Positions 22,537-31,477 of a DNA stretch of 34,489 bases are shown here, in pieces. The DNA is taken from the NCBI GenBank assembly GCA_910584665.1, contig CAJUBL010000032.1:1-34489 (forward strand), given 5' to 3'. The notes below the pieces were generated by a model. The model was not told the origin of the DNA. It saw only the letters and a list, made by a program, of their open reading frames with translations, and did not search any database. Within the stretch, counting starts at the first letter, position 1, and every line of letters starts with the position of its first letter. Both the position numbers and the translations under genes were made by a program. This DNA is from an uncultured Muribaculaceae bacterium (lineage in GTDB: Bacteria > Bacteroidota > Bacteroidia > Bacteroidales > Muribaculaceae).

Positions 22537-23484
22537 CTACATTATATCCCGGCGGGGATGCCTGTGCTTTACTGAAAGGTATCGCTGCAGAGCCCATTTA
22601 TACAATTTCCCCGCCCGTAGTCCTATTATCAGCCTCAGTGTCATTGCTTTCAGTGAATTTCCGGCATTTGCGACTGCCAGCGCGGCCGCGTTGTAGTCTC
22701 CGAGCAACACATTGTTGTCAGCAATTTCAAAATATATATCCTCAAGGATGTCGGTACGTCCAGCCTTGATGTAATCGTTTCCGAAACGCTCCAATCTGAT
22801 ATCGGCACTCAATAACTTACGCCTGATTACAGTGTCATTGAATCTTATCGCGGTCAGAGTCACACTGTCATCGCGATCACGCTCACGGCTATGTGTGACA
22901 ATATTGACAAAAAGCATCCTACCTGCCTCCTTGAAGAAACTCAGGAAAAACAATCCTTCATATATACGCAGCTCCTCATTGAACGGATGGCTCAGCAACA
23001 ACTGACGGTCAAGCAGATGGGCGAAATCTCCGCCGACACGTCCGAGAAGGAAATCCTCGAAGGTCAGCTCCCGTCGTTCACCGAGAACAGCCATATCTTC
23101 GATCCGGTCATCGACTGTAAACATATAGCTGCGATAACCCGGTTCAGCCCCGACTGTATGCACTATCTCCTGCAACGCATTGGCCGCCAGACAGTCATCG
23201 CTATCCAGAATCAGACACCATCTGTATCCGGCCCGGAGTACCGCAGCATTACGCGCAGCATTGACACCCCGGTTCCGATCAGAATATATAGGTTTCACAT
23301 GTTGATGCGAATCCGCATACCTCCCTAACAATGAAGCAGTTGAATCCGTCGACCCGTCATCAACCACAATGTGTTCCACCCTGACCTCATCTCCGAGTCT
23401 GTCAAGCTGTTGCGATACACTTTCGAGGCATCTTATAATGCAATCCTCACGGTTATATGTCGGTGTTATTATCGAAATATCCAT
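22537..23484 (-). CDS. GT2-family glycosyltransferase
   Basis: The 315-residue product has a GT-A fold of family 2: ISIITPTYNREDCIIRCLESVSQQ at the N-terminus, HIVVDDGSTDST (about 38-49), RNRGVNAARNAA, and the metal-binding DxD in LILDSDDCLAA. It adds one sugar to a lipid-linked or surface glycan; the sugar is not predictable. The C-terminal third is helical (LEDIYFEIADNNVLLGDYNAAALAVANAG), as in some capsule transferases. It is monocistronic on the minus strand, between the RloAB cassette and folB, and probably once belonged to the polysaccharide locus before the cassette separated it. Confidence 0.92.
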   Translation of the reverse strand: MDISIITPTYNREDCIIRCLESVSQQLDRLGDEVRVEHIVVDDGSTDSTASLLGRYADSHQHVKPIYSDRNRGVNAARNAAVLRAGYRWCLILDSDDCLAANALQEIVHTVGAEPGYRSYMFTVDDRIEDMAVLGERRELTFEDFLLGRVGGDFAHLLDRQLLLSHPFNEELRIYEGLFFLSFFKEAGRMLFVNIVTHSRERDRDDSVTLTAIRFNDTVIRRKLLSADIRLERFGNDYIKAGRTDILEDIYFEIADNNVLLGDYNAAALAVANAGNSLKAMTLRLIIGLRAGKLYKWALQRYLSVKHRHPRRDIM

Positions 23485-23500
23485 TCATACTGTTTTTTTA

Positions 23501-23508
23501 CAAAATTA
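23501..23508 (-). promoter_or_regulatory. -7 element for the GT2 gene
   Basis: The minus strand reads TAATTTTG, an exact -7 consensus match 16 bases upstream of the GT2 start at 23484. The leader would be about 10 bases. No -33 TTTG is visible at good spacing. Confidence 0.45.
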
Positions 23509-23551
23509 AAAATTTTCCGTTAATAACGACAGACCTGTCTGACAAAAAAAC

Positions 23552-23559
23552 TATTTTTG
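23552..23559 (+). promoter_or_regulatory. -7 element for folB
   Basis: TATTTTTG matches TAnnTTTG exactly, 17 bases before the folB ATG, giving a very short leader. A small dyad, CAGAC-CT-GTCTG (23530-23541), lies just upstream within the -33 to -7 spacer and could be an operator, but it is short. Confidence 0.5.
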
Positions 23560-23576
23560 CAACAAAAGAAATCATT

Positions 23577-23927
23577 ATGGAACGTATTGAGATAAACAGA
23601 CTGGAGATCAGAGCCAGACATGGAGTCGGCGAACAGGAACGCGTTGTCGGAAACATCTTCACGGTTGACGCATGGCTTGAAGTCGACCTGTCACACGCAA
23701 TGAAGAGCGACTGCGTTGATGACACCGTCAACTATGCTACTGTCATTGAAGTCATTAAACAGGAAATGGCAACTCCGTCAGCATTGCTTGAAAACGTGGT
23801 ATGGCGTATCAGAAATGCCATCACCGAAAAATATCCGTCAGTCACAGGCGGTATGATAAGACTGGCAAAAGTCACCCCGCCGGTCCCATGCAGAGTCGGG
23901 TCAGTGGCTGTTGTCACCCGATGGTAA
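23577..23927 (+). CDS. folB: Dihydroneopterin aldolase
   Basis: The 116-residue enzyme converts 7,8-dihydroneopterin to 6-hydroxymethyl-dihydropterin in folate synthesis. It has the family start IEINRLEIRARHGVGEQERVVG with the conserved substrate-binding Glu, the middle DDTVNYATVIEVI (Tyr of the active site), and the late AKVTPPVP, in which the catalytic Lys is kept. Length is normal. The start at 23577 is chosen because the 40 codons upstream in frame cover the divergent promoter region. Its end overlaps the convergent EamA gene by 14 bases. Confidence 0.93.
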   Translation: MERIEINRLEIRARHGVGEQERVVGNIFTVDAWLEVDLSHAMKSDCVDDTVNYATVIEVIKQEMATPSALLENVVWRIRNAITEKYPSVTGGMIRLAKVTPPVPCRVGSVAVVTRW

Positions 23928-24840
23928 CCTCAGTCTCTGCCGACCGCTTCCGGATCAGACCGCCGGCAATCACCATCATAACCGATATCATAATGAGAAC
24001 CAGACCGGCAGCATCACGGCCTGTAAGCTGCTCACTGAAGACCAGAACTCCACACAACACAGCGGTAACAGGCTCAAATACACCCAGAAGAGCTACCGGT
24101 GTGGATCCTATACAGTGAATGGCGACAGCCGTACATATCAGCGACACGGCCGTAGGCAGCAGTCCCAATGCTATAATGTTAAACCAAAGAACATTATCGA
24201 CAGGTATCGTAACCGTACCTTTTATAGCCGCCGGAACAATGAAAATAAACGATCCGAACAGCAACAGATAGAACGTCATACGGTTGGATGGCATCGATGC
24301 AAGTGCCGACCTGTTGATGCCTACAAGGACTATGGCGTAGGATAATGCCGATGTCATAACCCATGCAACTCCTATAGGATCGAGCGTGGCACCCGGTTTG
24401 CCGTTGTACAGCAGGACGAGTCCTACACCGGCTGTGATGAGACATGAACCTGTGATCCAGGTAAATCGCTCGTGATACATCACCGTCATTATAACAGCCA
24501 CCATCAGCGGATAGACAAAAAGCATCGTCGAAGCAATCGAAGCTTCCATGCAGTTGTAGCTTTCAAACAGGGACAACGACGAGTAACCCATGAGCAATCC
24601 CATGACAATCAACGGAAAAACTTCTTTGCGACGTATAAACAGACCATCGCCGCTCAGCAAAGCCACTGCGGCTACAATAGGTATTCCTGCGAGATATCTG
24701 AACAGCAGTACCGAGTTGGCATCCATACCGTCAGCATACAACGGCAAGGCAAACAATGGATTAAGGCCGTAGGTAGCGGCAGCCACAACACCTAGTGAAT
24801 ATCCCTTTATACTTTTTCCAAAAGTCATAACAAGTCTCAC
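23914..24840 (-). CDS. EamA-family (DMT superfamily) transporter
   Basis: The 308-residue inner-membrane protein has ten hydrophobic segments in two EamA repeats. The first starts at KGYSLGVVAAATYGLNPLF and the second at PIGVAWVMTSALSYAIVLVG. Each repeat has the conserved end Pro and Glu context (FVYPLMVAVIMTVMYHERFTW and LLGVFEPVTAVLCGVLVFSE). Such proteins export or import small metabolites; the substrate is unknown. An alternative start at 24828 (MTFGKS) is equally plausible. It is divergent from rnz and overlaps folB at the 3' end. Confidence 0.9.
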   Translation of the reverse strand: MRLVMTFGKSIKGYSLGVVAAATYGLNPLFALPLYADGMDANSVLLFRYLAGIPIVAAVALLSGDGLFIRRKEVFPLIVMGLLMGYSSLSLFESYNCMEASIASTMLFVYPLMVAVIMTVMYHERFTWITGSCLITAGVGLVLLYNGKPGATLDPIGVAWVMTSALSYAIVLVGINRSALASMPSNRMTFYLLLFGSFIFIVPAAIKGTVTIPVDNVLWFNIIALGLLPTAVSLICTAVAIHCIGSTPVALLGVFEPVTAVLCGVLVFSEQLTGRDAAGLVLIMISVMMVIAGGLIRKRSAETEVTIG

Positions 24841-24972
24841 ATTCAGTTACATAAACTCAAAAACAGTAATCCTGCGCCAATACCGCAAGACATGCACACA
24901 GACACAACCGCTCCGATTGAAAAGACGAGTTGTCGCCGGCCTGCAAAATTACTCAAAAAACAGCTGGAATCG

Positions 24973-25002
24973 TTGGTGCTCGGGAGAAAAGTTGTAACTT
25001 TG
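24973..25002 (+). promoter_or_regulatory. Promoter of rnz
   Basis: TTG (24973-24975) is followed after 19 bases by TAACTTTG (24995-25002), an exact -7 match. The predicted start lies about 10 bases before the rnz ATG at 25018, which supports that ATG over an upstream in-frame one. Confidence 0.68.
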
Positions 25003-25017
25003 TTGAAAATTAAACGA

Positions 25018-25932
25018 ATGGCACGTTTCAGCATTAACATACTTGGATGCGGGTCGGCTACGCCGTCACTTCGCCACCAGCCGTCCTCCCAGATCGTCGA
25101 TTTCAGGGACAACCTGATGATGATCGACTGTGGCGAGGGCACACAGCTGGCAATGAGACGGATGAGACTTAAGTTCTCGAGACTCACACACATATTCATA
25201 AGCCATCTGCACGGCGATCACGTGCTCGGTCTTCCGGGCCTCCTGTCCACTATGGCCCTGCACGGAAAGACAGGACGCGTCACCGTGCATACCTTTCCGG
25301 ATGGTATCAGACTGTTAAAGAACGTAGTAGAGTTCTTCTGCCGCGAACCGGGATACGAGATTGTCTTTGAGCCGGTAAGCCACGAAGGCGGGATTGTATT
25401 CGAAGACAACTCATTAACCGTCGAGGCTTTCCCTTTATACCACCGTATTCCATGTGTAGGTTACATTTTCAGAGAAAAACAGAAACAGCGACACCTCATA
25501 GGCGACATGGTGAAATTTCTAGAAATACCGGTAAGCAGACTACATGGCATCAGGAACGGAGATGATTATGTGAAACAGGACGGCACAGTTATTCCGAACT
25601 CTCATATCACTACCGATCCCGATCCGTCAATGAGTTACGCCTATTGTTCAGACACACTTTATAATCCTCAGGTTGCCAGTGCGGTAAGGGGAGTCGACAC
25701 AATTTACCACGAAGCGACCTATATTGACGCCGACATGAACAAAGCTCACGACCGCGGGCATTCCACGGCAAGCGAAGCTGCCCGAATAGCACTTGAGGCC
25801 GGTGCCGACAGACTCATTATCGGTCATTATTCCAAGAGCTATGAAAATGAGAATCAACATCTTGCCGAAGCGTCTGCCATTTTCCCGAATACAATTCTGG
25901 GAAATGAAGGTCTTACCGTCAATCTACTGTAA
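25018..25932 (+). CDS. rnz: Ribonuclease Z (tRNA 3' endonuclease)
   Basis: The 304-residue zinc-dependent beta-lactamase-fold nuclease trims tRNA 3' trailers. It starts MARFSINILGCGSATPSLRHQPSSQ, which matches bacterial RNase Z. The metal motif SHLHGDH has His63, His65, Asp67 and His68. Later ligands appear in AYCSDTLYN and in DRGHSTASEAARIA. The GLPGLL block follows the first metal motif as usual. Length is normal for the short bacterial form. The start at 25018 is set by the promoter 16 bases upstream. No terminator was seen before tadA, 83 bases on. Confidence 0.96.
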   Translation: MARFSINILGCGSATPSLRHQPSSQIVDFRDNLMMIDCGEGTQLAMRRMRLKFSRLTHIFISHLHGDHVLGLPGLLSTMALHGKTGRVTVHTFPDGIRLLKNVVEFFCREPGYEIVFEPVSHEGGIVFEDNSLTVEAFPLYHRIPCVGYIFREKQKQRHLIGDMVKFLEIPVSRLHGIRNGDDYVKQDGTVIPNSHITTDPDPSMSYAYCSDTLYNPQVASAVRGVDTIYHEATYIDADMNKAHDRGHSTASEAARIALEAGADRLIIGHYSKSYENENQHLAEASAIFPNTILGNEGLTVNLL

Positions 25933-26015
25933 TCCGCTCAGAGTAACGGATACCACAGAATACCCGATATACTCCTTTCTGCTTAACCCCTAATAACTGT
26001 ATTTACATTAAAACA

Positions 26016-26453
26016 ATGATTGACAACGACATATATTTCATGAACCAGGCACTCGCCGAAGCCCGCAAGGCACTGGCAGAGAACGAGATACCCATCGGTG
26101 CAGTCGTAGTATGCGACGGCAGCATCGTAGGACGCGGACATAACATGACCGAAACATTAGGAGATGTCACAGCCCACGCCGAGATGATGGCTGTGACATC
26201 AGCCGCGCAGACACTCGGAGGCAAATACCTGACTGAGTGTACATTATATGTAACTGTAGAACCTTGTCTCATGTGTGCCGGAGCCATAGCCTGGGCACAG
26301 GTGAAACGCATCGTCTACGGCGCGACCGATACAAAGCGCGGTTATAGCGTATATACCCGTTCACCTTTTCATCCACGCGCCACCGTAACCACGGGTGTAC
26401 TTGAGGATGAATGCTCCGGACTCATGAAAGATTTTTTTGCAAAACGCCGATGA
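26016..26453 (+). CDS. tadA: tRNA-specific adenosine deaminase (nucleoside deaminase)
   Basis: The 145-residue zinc enzyme deaminates A34 to inosine in tRNA-Arg(ACG), by family. It has the start MNQALAEARKALAENEIPIGAVVV and the deaminase zinc site: His54 and Glu56 in TAHAEMM, and Cys84 and Cys87 in PCLMCAGAI. The C-terminus is the usual FFAKRR type. Guanine deaminase-like family members are an alternative, but the PCLMC spacing and NxxxxxxDxTAHAE context favour TadA. Its stop overlaps the metH start by 4 bases (ATGA), so the two are translationally coupled. Confidence 0.9.
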   Translation: MIDNDIYFMNQALAEARKALAENEIPIGAVVVCDGSIVGRGHNMTETLGDVTAHAEMMAVTSAAQTLGGKYLTECTLYVTVEPCLMCAGAIAWAQVKRIVYGATDTKRGYSVYTRSPFHPRATVTTGVLEDECSGLMKDFFAKRR

Positions 26454-29400
26454 AAGAATACAACGACCGAGTCAGTCAGCTGATTGACAGCCTGCAACAC
26501 CGGGTACTGATACTTGATGGCGCAATGGGAACAATGATACAGCGTGCAGGTCTCGCCGAACCCGATTTCCACACACCCGACATAGACCCCGCACGATCTA
26601 TGAAAGGCTGCAACGACCTGCTCACGATAACACGCCCGGATATAATCACCGACATTCACCGCCGGTACATCGACGCCGGTGCAGACATTATCGAGACCTG
26701 CTCTTTCAATTCCAACGCCATATCTCTCGATGAATACGGAATCGCCGACAAGGTCATACAGCTCAATCATGCCGCCGCAAGGCTGGCAAGACAGGCAGCC
26801 GACGAAGCTCCGCGTCCCGTATGGGTAGCAGGCAGCATCGGCCCCACCGGCAAGTCACTGACAATGGCGGTGAATCTCGGCGACAGCATCACGTTCGACG
26901 AAATGGAACAGGCTTACTATGACCAGATAAAATCCCTCATCGAGGGAGACGTCGACATCCTGCTTTTCGAGACCATCTTCGACACACTCAACGTAAAGGC
27001 CGGACTACATGCCGCTTTCCGAGCCATGGACTACCTCGGCACAAGGGTTCCCATCATAACATCGGTAACTCTTACCGAGAGCGGACGTACCCTCTCCGGC
27101 CAGACGCTCGAAGCGTTCGCAGTATCGGTATCACACGCCGGCCAGCTGGCATTCAGTCTCAACTGCGGTTTCGGACCCGAGTCGATGGTACCGTTCATCG
27201 AATCACTCGGCGATGTTCCCGCCGCCATAGCCATGTATCCCAACGCCGGCCTTCCCGACAGAATGGGAGAATATGACCAGACCCCGTCCGAGATGGCCCG
27301 AGCCATAGAGCCGCTGCTTGCCGCCCGACGGCTGAATATAGTAGGAGGATGTTGCGGAACCACTCCGGACCACATCAGGGAACTCGCCTCGCTTGCAAGC
27401 CATTACGTCCCACGCCCTATTCCATCCGCACAGTGCCGGACAATTCTTGCCGGACTCGACACGCTCGTCATCAGTTCCGGCAACAATCTCGTCAACATAG
27501 GCGAACGATGCAACGTCGCCGGCAGCCGCAGATTTCTCAGACTTATCAACGAAGGCTCCGTAGACGAAGCTGTGGAGATCGCAGTCTCACAGGTAGCCGG
27601 CGGAGCACAGGCGGTGGATATAAACATGGATGACGGCATGCTCGACTCGGTCAGATGCATGGACAGCTTCGTGGCACGTCTGCAGGTAGAGCCGGAGGTA
27701 GCCCGCGTCCCCATGGTTATAGACTCATCCAGATGGGATGTCATCCTCGCCGGACTGAAACGTGTCCAGGGTAAATCTCTCGTCAACTCTATCAGCCTCA
27801 AGGAAGGTGAGGAAAAATTCCTCTCACAGGCCATCGAGATACACCGTCTCGGAGCCGCCATGGTAATCATGGCGTTTGACGAGCAGGGCCAGGCCACGAC
27901 CCTCGAACGCCGTGTGGAGATATGCACCCGCGCCTACCGTCTGCTCACCGAACAGGCCGGTATACCTCCGTGCGACATCGTATTCGACCCCAACATACTC
28001 ACCATCGCCACAGGCATACACGAACATGACTCTTATGCTCTCGACTTCATCAACGCAGTCAGGGTTATTAAGGGAACTCTCCCCGGCGCAAAGACCGGCG
28101 GCGGAGTAAGCAATCTGTCATTCGCTTTCAGAGGTAACAGCTATCTGCGCGAGGCTATGCACGCCGTTTTCCTTTATCATGCTGTCGCCGCAGGGCTCGA
28201 CACCGTCATCGTCAATGCATCCGCACTGATGCCGGCCGATGAGATTCCCGACACTCTGCGCCAGGCCATCGAGGATGTAATCTTCATGCGCCGTCCCGAC
28301 GCCACCGACCGTCTTACCGCAATGGCTGCCGAGCTGAAAAAAAACGGACCGGAACCTGCGAAAGAAGAGACAGTCCATCCGGCAGACCCGGTCATACGCC
28401 TTGAGAATATGATTGTCAAAGGCACGGCACATGGTCTCGAAGAAATCCTTGAGGTCATAGCTCCGCGATACAGCCGTGTCGCAGACCTTATAGACGGACC
28501 ACTGATGTCGGCTATGGACAAGGTAGGACGCATGTTCGGCGACGGACGCATGTTCCTTCCGCAGGTAGTCAGGAGCGCATCGGTCATGAAAGCCGCAGTG
28601 GCCATACTCGAACCCCGGCTTGAGAGCGAACGCAGTGCAGGCACCGCCTCGACTCGCCGTCACATGGTGCTCGCCACCGTCAAAGGCGACGTTCACGACA
28701 TCGGCAAGAATATTGTGGCTATCATTATGAAATGTAATGGCTGGGATGTCATTGACCTCGGCGTAATGGTCCAGCCCGAAAGAATAATACAGACAGCCAT
28801 TGACAGCCGGGCCGACGCCATAGGTCTCAGCGGACTGATAACCCCATCGCTCGAGGAAATGTGCCGCGTCGCCCGTATGATGGAAGAGGCCGGGCTCGAC
28901 ATACCGCTGTTCATAGGCGGGGCCACCACCTCACCGCTCCACACTGCCGTAAAAATAGCACCATGTCGCTCCGGACTCACGGTCCACACACGTGATGCCG
29001 CCATGATACCGGTAATAGCCGCCCGTCTCATGTCTCCGGCCACAGCCGGAGCCGAGACCAGGTCCATACGCGACAGTCAGGAAACACTGAGAGTCGCCAA
29101 TGCCACACCGCAACGCGAACTCATGACACTCGACGAGGCCCGCCGGCGGCACACCAGGCCGGAATGTTACAGCCGCAGTGAAGATCGCCCGGCACCAGGG
29201 CTAAAAGACAGAAGCTACCCGATAGAATCCATCAGGGACCTCATCAACCGCAAGGCTCTGCTGGCCGCATGGAAACTTGATCCCGCTCTGCCACAGGCTC
29301 CTGAAGCCGTAAAACTGCTTGACTCGATGGAGCGGTTGCTTGTAAAGCTCGGGGACAGCGGCTACCTCGTCAGAGCCCGTGCCGTCACAGTCAGTGCCGT

Positions 29401-29956
29401 CACAGATGGAGACGACCTGATAGCCGGAGGCAGGAGACTGCCGATGCTGCGCCAGCAACGGGCAGGCAATGACGGACACACTCTCTGCATCACCGACTTC
29501 ATAAATCCTGACGGCAGTGATTATGTCACACTGTTTGCTGTAACAGCCCCTGAAGTCAGATCTGAAGAAACTGACGATTACAACCACCTGTTACTTCAGA
29601 GTGTAAGCCACCGGCTTGCCGAGGCCGCCACCGAGCGGCTGCACCGCGATCTCAGCGGCTGCACCGATCGCCACACCGGCATACGGCCTGCTGTCGGATA
29701 CCCGATGCTGCCAGACCAGAGTCTCGTACATGATCTTGATAAAATACTTGACTACAGCCGGCTGGGCATCTCCGTCACCGAGCATGGCGCACTCCACCCG
29801 TCGGCCACTACTACCGGACTGATAATCCACAACCCGTCAGCACGCTACTTCGAGGTCGGAGAGATTGACCGTCAGCAGCTCGCCGACTATGCCGCACGAC
29901 GGGGACGCACCGTCGCAGACATAGAACCGTATCTTACACATCAGACACGACGGTGA
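26450..29956 (+). CDS. metH: Cobalamin-dependent methionine synthase
   Basis: The 1168-residue enzyme transfers a methyl group from methyltetrahydrofolate to homocysteine through B12. Domain order is complete. The homocysteine-binding barrel (about 10-325) has zinc ligands Cys239 (LNCGFGP), Cys301 and Cys302 (GGCCGTTPDH). The pterin-binding barrel starts near 345 (VNIGERCNVAGSRRF). The B12 cap and Rossmann domain carry GDVHDIGKN with the cobalt-ligating His749. The AdoMet activation domain occupies the end (GIRPAVGYPMLPDQ and YFEVGEIDRQQL). Length is near the family norm. The start at 26450 overlaps the tadA stop. There is no room for a cobalamin riboswitch upstream, so control, if any, is at the tadA promoter. 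Confidence 0.97.
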   Translation: MKEYNDRVSQLIDSLQHRVLILDGAMGTMIQRAGLAEPDFHTPDIDPARSMKGCNDLLTITRPDIITDIHRRYIDAGADIIETCSFNSNAISLDEYGIADKVIQLNHAAARLARQAADEAPRPVWVAGSIGPTGKSLTMAVNLGDSITFDEMEQAYYDQIKSLIEGDVDILLFETIFDTLNVKAGLHAAFRAMDYLGTRVPIITSVTLTESGRTLSGQTLEAFAVSVSHAGQLAFSLNCGFGPESMVPFIESLGDVPAAIAMYPNAGLPDRMGEYDQTPSEMARAIEPLLAARRLNIVGGCCGTTPDHIRELASLASHYVPRPIPSAQCRTILAGLDTLVISSGNNLVNIGERCNVAGSRRFLRLINEGSVDEAVEIAVSQVAGGAQAVDINMDDGMLDSVRCMDSFVARLQVEPEVARVPMVIDSSRWDVILAGLKRVQGKSLVNSISLKEGEEKFLSQAIEIHRLGAAMVIMAFDEQGQATTLERRVEICTRAYRLLTEQAGIPPCDIVFDPNILTIATGIHEHDSYALDFINAVRVIKGTLPGAKTGGGVSNLSFAFRGNSYLREAMHAVFLYHAVAAGLDTVIVNASALMPADEIPDTLRQAIEDVIFMRRPDATDRLTAMAAELKKNGPEPAKEETVHPADPVIRLENMIVKGTAHGLEEILEVIAPRYSRVADLIDGPLMSAMDKVGRMFGDGRMFLPQVVRSASVMKAAVAILEPRLESERSAGTASTRRHMVLATVKGDVHDIGKNIVAIIMKCNGWDVIDLGVMVQPERIIQTAIDSRADAIGLSGLITPSLEEMCRVARMMEEAGLDIPLFIGGATTSPLHTAVKIAPCRSGLTVHTRDAAMIPVIAARLMSPATAGAETRSIRDSQETLRVANATPQRELMTLDEARRRHTRPECYSRSEDRPAPGLKDRSYPIESIRDLINRKALLAAWKLDPALPQAPEAVKLLDSMERLLVKLGDSGYLVRARAVTVSAVTDGDDLIAGGRRLPMLRQQRAGNDGHTLCITDFINPDGSDYVTLFAVTAPEVRSEETDDYNHLLLQSVSHRLAEAATERLHRDLSGCTDRHTGIRPAVGYPMLPDQSLVHDLDKILDYSRLGISVTEHGALHPSATTTGLIIHNPSARYFEVGEIDRQQLADYAARRGRTVADIEPYLTHQTRR

Positions 29957-30078
29957 ACCACGCGCCTTCGCTGATCGTTCATGTTCATGTGACGTAGCAT
30001 CACTACCAGACGTACCGCGAGCAGAGCGACAACAGCACCACCAGCAACCGCCATCCATATCATCTTGATTGTAATCAT
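29941..30078 (-). CDS. Possible 45-residue single-pass membrane protein
   Basis: A short frame starts at ATG 30078 and ends at TGA 29941. It encodes MITIKMIWMAVAGGAVVALL followed by AVRLVVMLRHM and a very basic tail (NDQRRRVVHRRV), which is a single hydrophobic helix with the positive end on the cytoplasmic side. It overlaps the metH end by 16 bases and is divergent from prmC. The helix-plus-basic-tail pattern is the only support. I know no family, and no clear promoter is visible in the 51 bases upstream. It may be chance. Confidence 0.4.
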   Translation of the reverse strand: MITIKMIWMAVAGGAVVALLAVRLVVMLRHMNMNDQRRRVVHRRV

Positions 30079-30129
30079 AGTATCGGAAGATTTTATAATA
30101 TTCCAACAATATTTAAAGGACGTTAGTTC

Positions 30130-31002
30130 ATGGAAATATCCAATAAGGTAAAAGACCTGAGAGTACGCTGGCAGCGACAGCTCGCCACGCGATACGGTGA
30201 CCGCGAGGCCGGATGGATCGTACGCTCGCTGCTTGAAGACACTATGGGATGGACATCTACCGACATCGTTCTCAGGGGCGACTACGAGTTCAGCGACTAT
30301 ACCGTCAGAAAACTGGATGCCATGACAGAACGTATCGCCGGAGGAGAGCCCGTACAGTATGTCACCGGCCTTGCCCCGTTCTACGGTCTTATGTTCAGGG
30401 TCACTCCGGACGTGCTCATCCCGAGGCCAGAGACAGCCGCGCTTGTCGACATGATAGTATCCGACGCCGCAGGACGCAGAGATATGCGTGTGCTTGACTG
30501 CGGAACCGGATCAGGATGCATAGCCATAGCACTGGCACGTAACCTGCCTTTCGCGTCCGTGACAGCCATTGACATATCTGCATCCGCCCTTGAGGTAGCA
30601 CGCACCAACGGCAATAATCTCGGTGTCAGAATAGATTTCAGACAGGCCGACATTCTCTCATTGCCCGCCTCCGATCATTCCTGCTACGACATCATTGTGA
30701 GCAACCCCCCATATATCGCCGAGCATGAACGCCCCTCCATGGAAAGCCATGTGCTTGATCACGAACCATCGGTAGCGCTTTTTGTGCCAGACGACGACCC
30801 GTTGCGTTTCTACAATGCGGCGGCAGGCTATGCACGGCATGCTCTCACGCCTGGCGGACGGCTATACTTCGAGATCAATCCTCTGTACGCCGACCGGCTT
30901 GAACGGATGCTGTGCAGAGATTTCATCAATGTCAGCATCACGCGCGACAGCCATGGAAAACAACGATACGCATCAGCAGTCAGACCCGATGATAACGCGT
31001 AG
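30130..31002 (+). CDS. prmC: Peptide chain release factor N5-glutamine methyltransferase
   Basis: The 290-residue enzyme methylates the Gln of the GGQ motif in release factors RF1 and RF2. It has an N-terminal helical domain, PVQYVTGLAPFYGLMFRVTP with PRPETAALVD, the AdoMet-binding VLDCGTGSGCIAIALA, and the catalytic NPPY at residues 192-195 (IIVSNPPYIAEHE). All are typical for PrmC (HemK). Length is normal. recX begins within its last 14 bases. Confidence 0.95.
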   Translation: MEISNKVKDLRVRWQRQLATRYGDREAGWIVRSLLEDTMGWTSTDIVLRGDYEFSDYTVRKLDAMTERIAGGEPVQYVTGLAPFYGLMFRVTPDVLIPRPETAALVDMIVSDAAGRRDMRVLDCGTGSGCIAIALARNLPFASVTAIDISASALEVARTNGNNLGVRIDFRQADILSLPASDHSCYDIIVSNPPYIAEHERPSMESHVLDHEPSVALFVPDDDPLRFYNAAAGYARHALTPGGRLYFEINPLYADRLERMLCRDFINVSITRDSHGKQRYASAVRPDDNA

Positions 31003-31477
31003 AAACATCACACCGGCAAATGCTCTCGCAAGACTACAGGAACTCTGTGCCCGAAGCGAACAATGCAGCCACGAGATTCTGGCCAGACTGCACGGATGGG
31101 GGATCGACGGATCCGTTGCCGCCAGAATCCTGGCTCTGCTCAGACGCGACCGATACGTCAGCGACCGCCGCTATGCCTCAGCCTTCGTACGTGACAAAGT
31201 GGTTTTCAACCGGTGGGGACGCATCAGGATAAAGCTCGCCCTGATAAGGAAACATCTTGACAGCGACATCATATCAGAAGCTCTCGACGGGATTGATCCT
31301 GACGAATATCGCACGGCACTGATTGAAGTACTCTCGGCCAAGGCCCGGACTCTGCCCGAGATCCACAGTTACGAATCCCGCAGCAGACTGTTACGTCATG
31401 CCGCCTCACGGGGCTTCGAGACAGGAATAATAATCGAACTCATAAAACAGCCGTCCCTGTGGAACTCACAACACTGA
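30989..31477 (+). CDS. recX: RecX-family regulatory protein
   Basis: The 162-residue helical protein resembles RecX, which binds RecA filaments and limits their activity. RecX three-helix repeats are visible: ALARLQELCARSEQCSHEIL, then LLRRDRYVSDRRYASAFVRDKV with FNRWGRIRIKLALIRK, and a third RSRLLRHAASRGFETGII. The start at 30989 (MITRRN) is chosen as closest to family N-termini and overlaps prmC by 14 bases. An ATG at 30953 is possible and would add 12 residues. recA is not in the window. Its end overlaps the ComF-like gene by 19 bases if the GTG start of that gene is used. Confidence 0.88.
   Translation: MITRRNITPANALARLQELCARSEQCSHEILARLHGWGIDGSVAARILALLRRDRYVSDRRYASAFVRDKVVFNRWGRIRIKLALIRKHLDSDIISEALDGIDPDEYRTALIEVLSAKARTLPEIHSYESRSRLLRHAASRGFETGIIIELIKQPSLWNSQH

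Noticed and set aside
26000..26450. Cobalamin riboswitch upstream of metH
   Set aside because: metH starts inside the tadA stop, and the 83-base spacer before tadA is too short and lacks a B12-box-like sequence.
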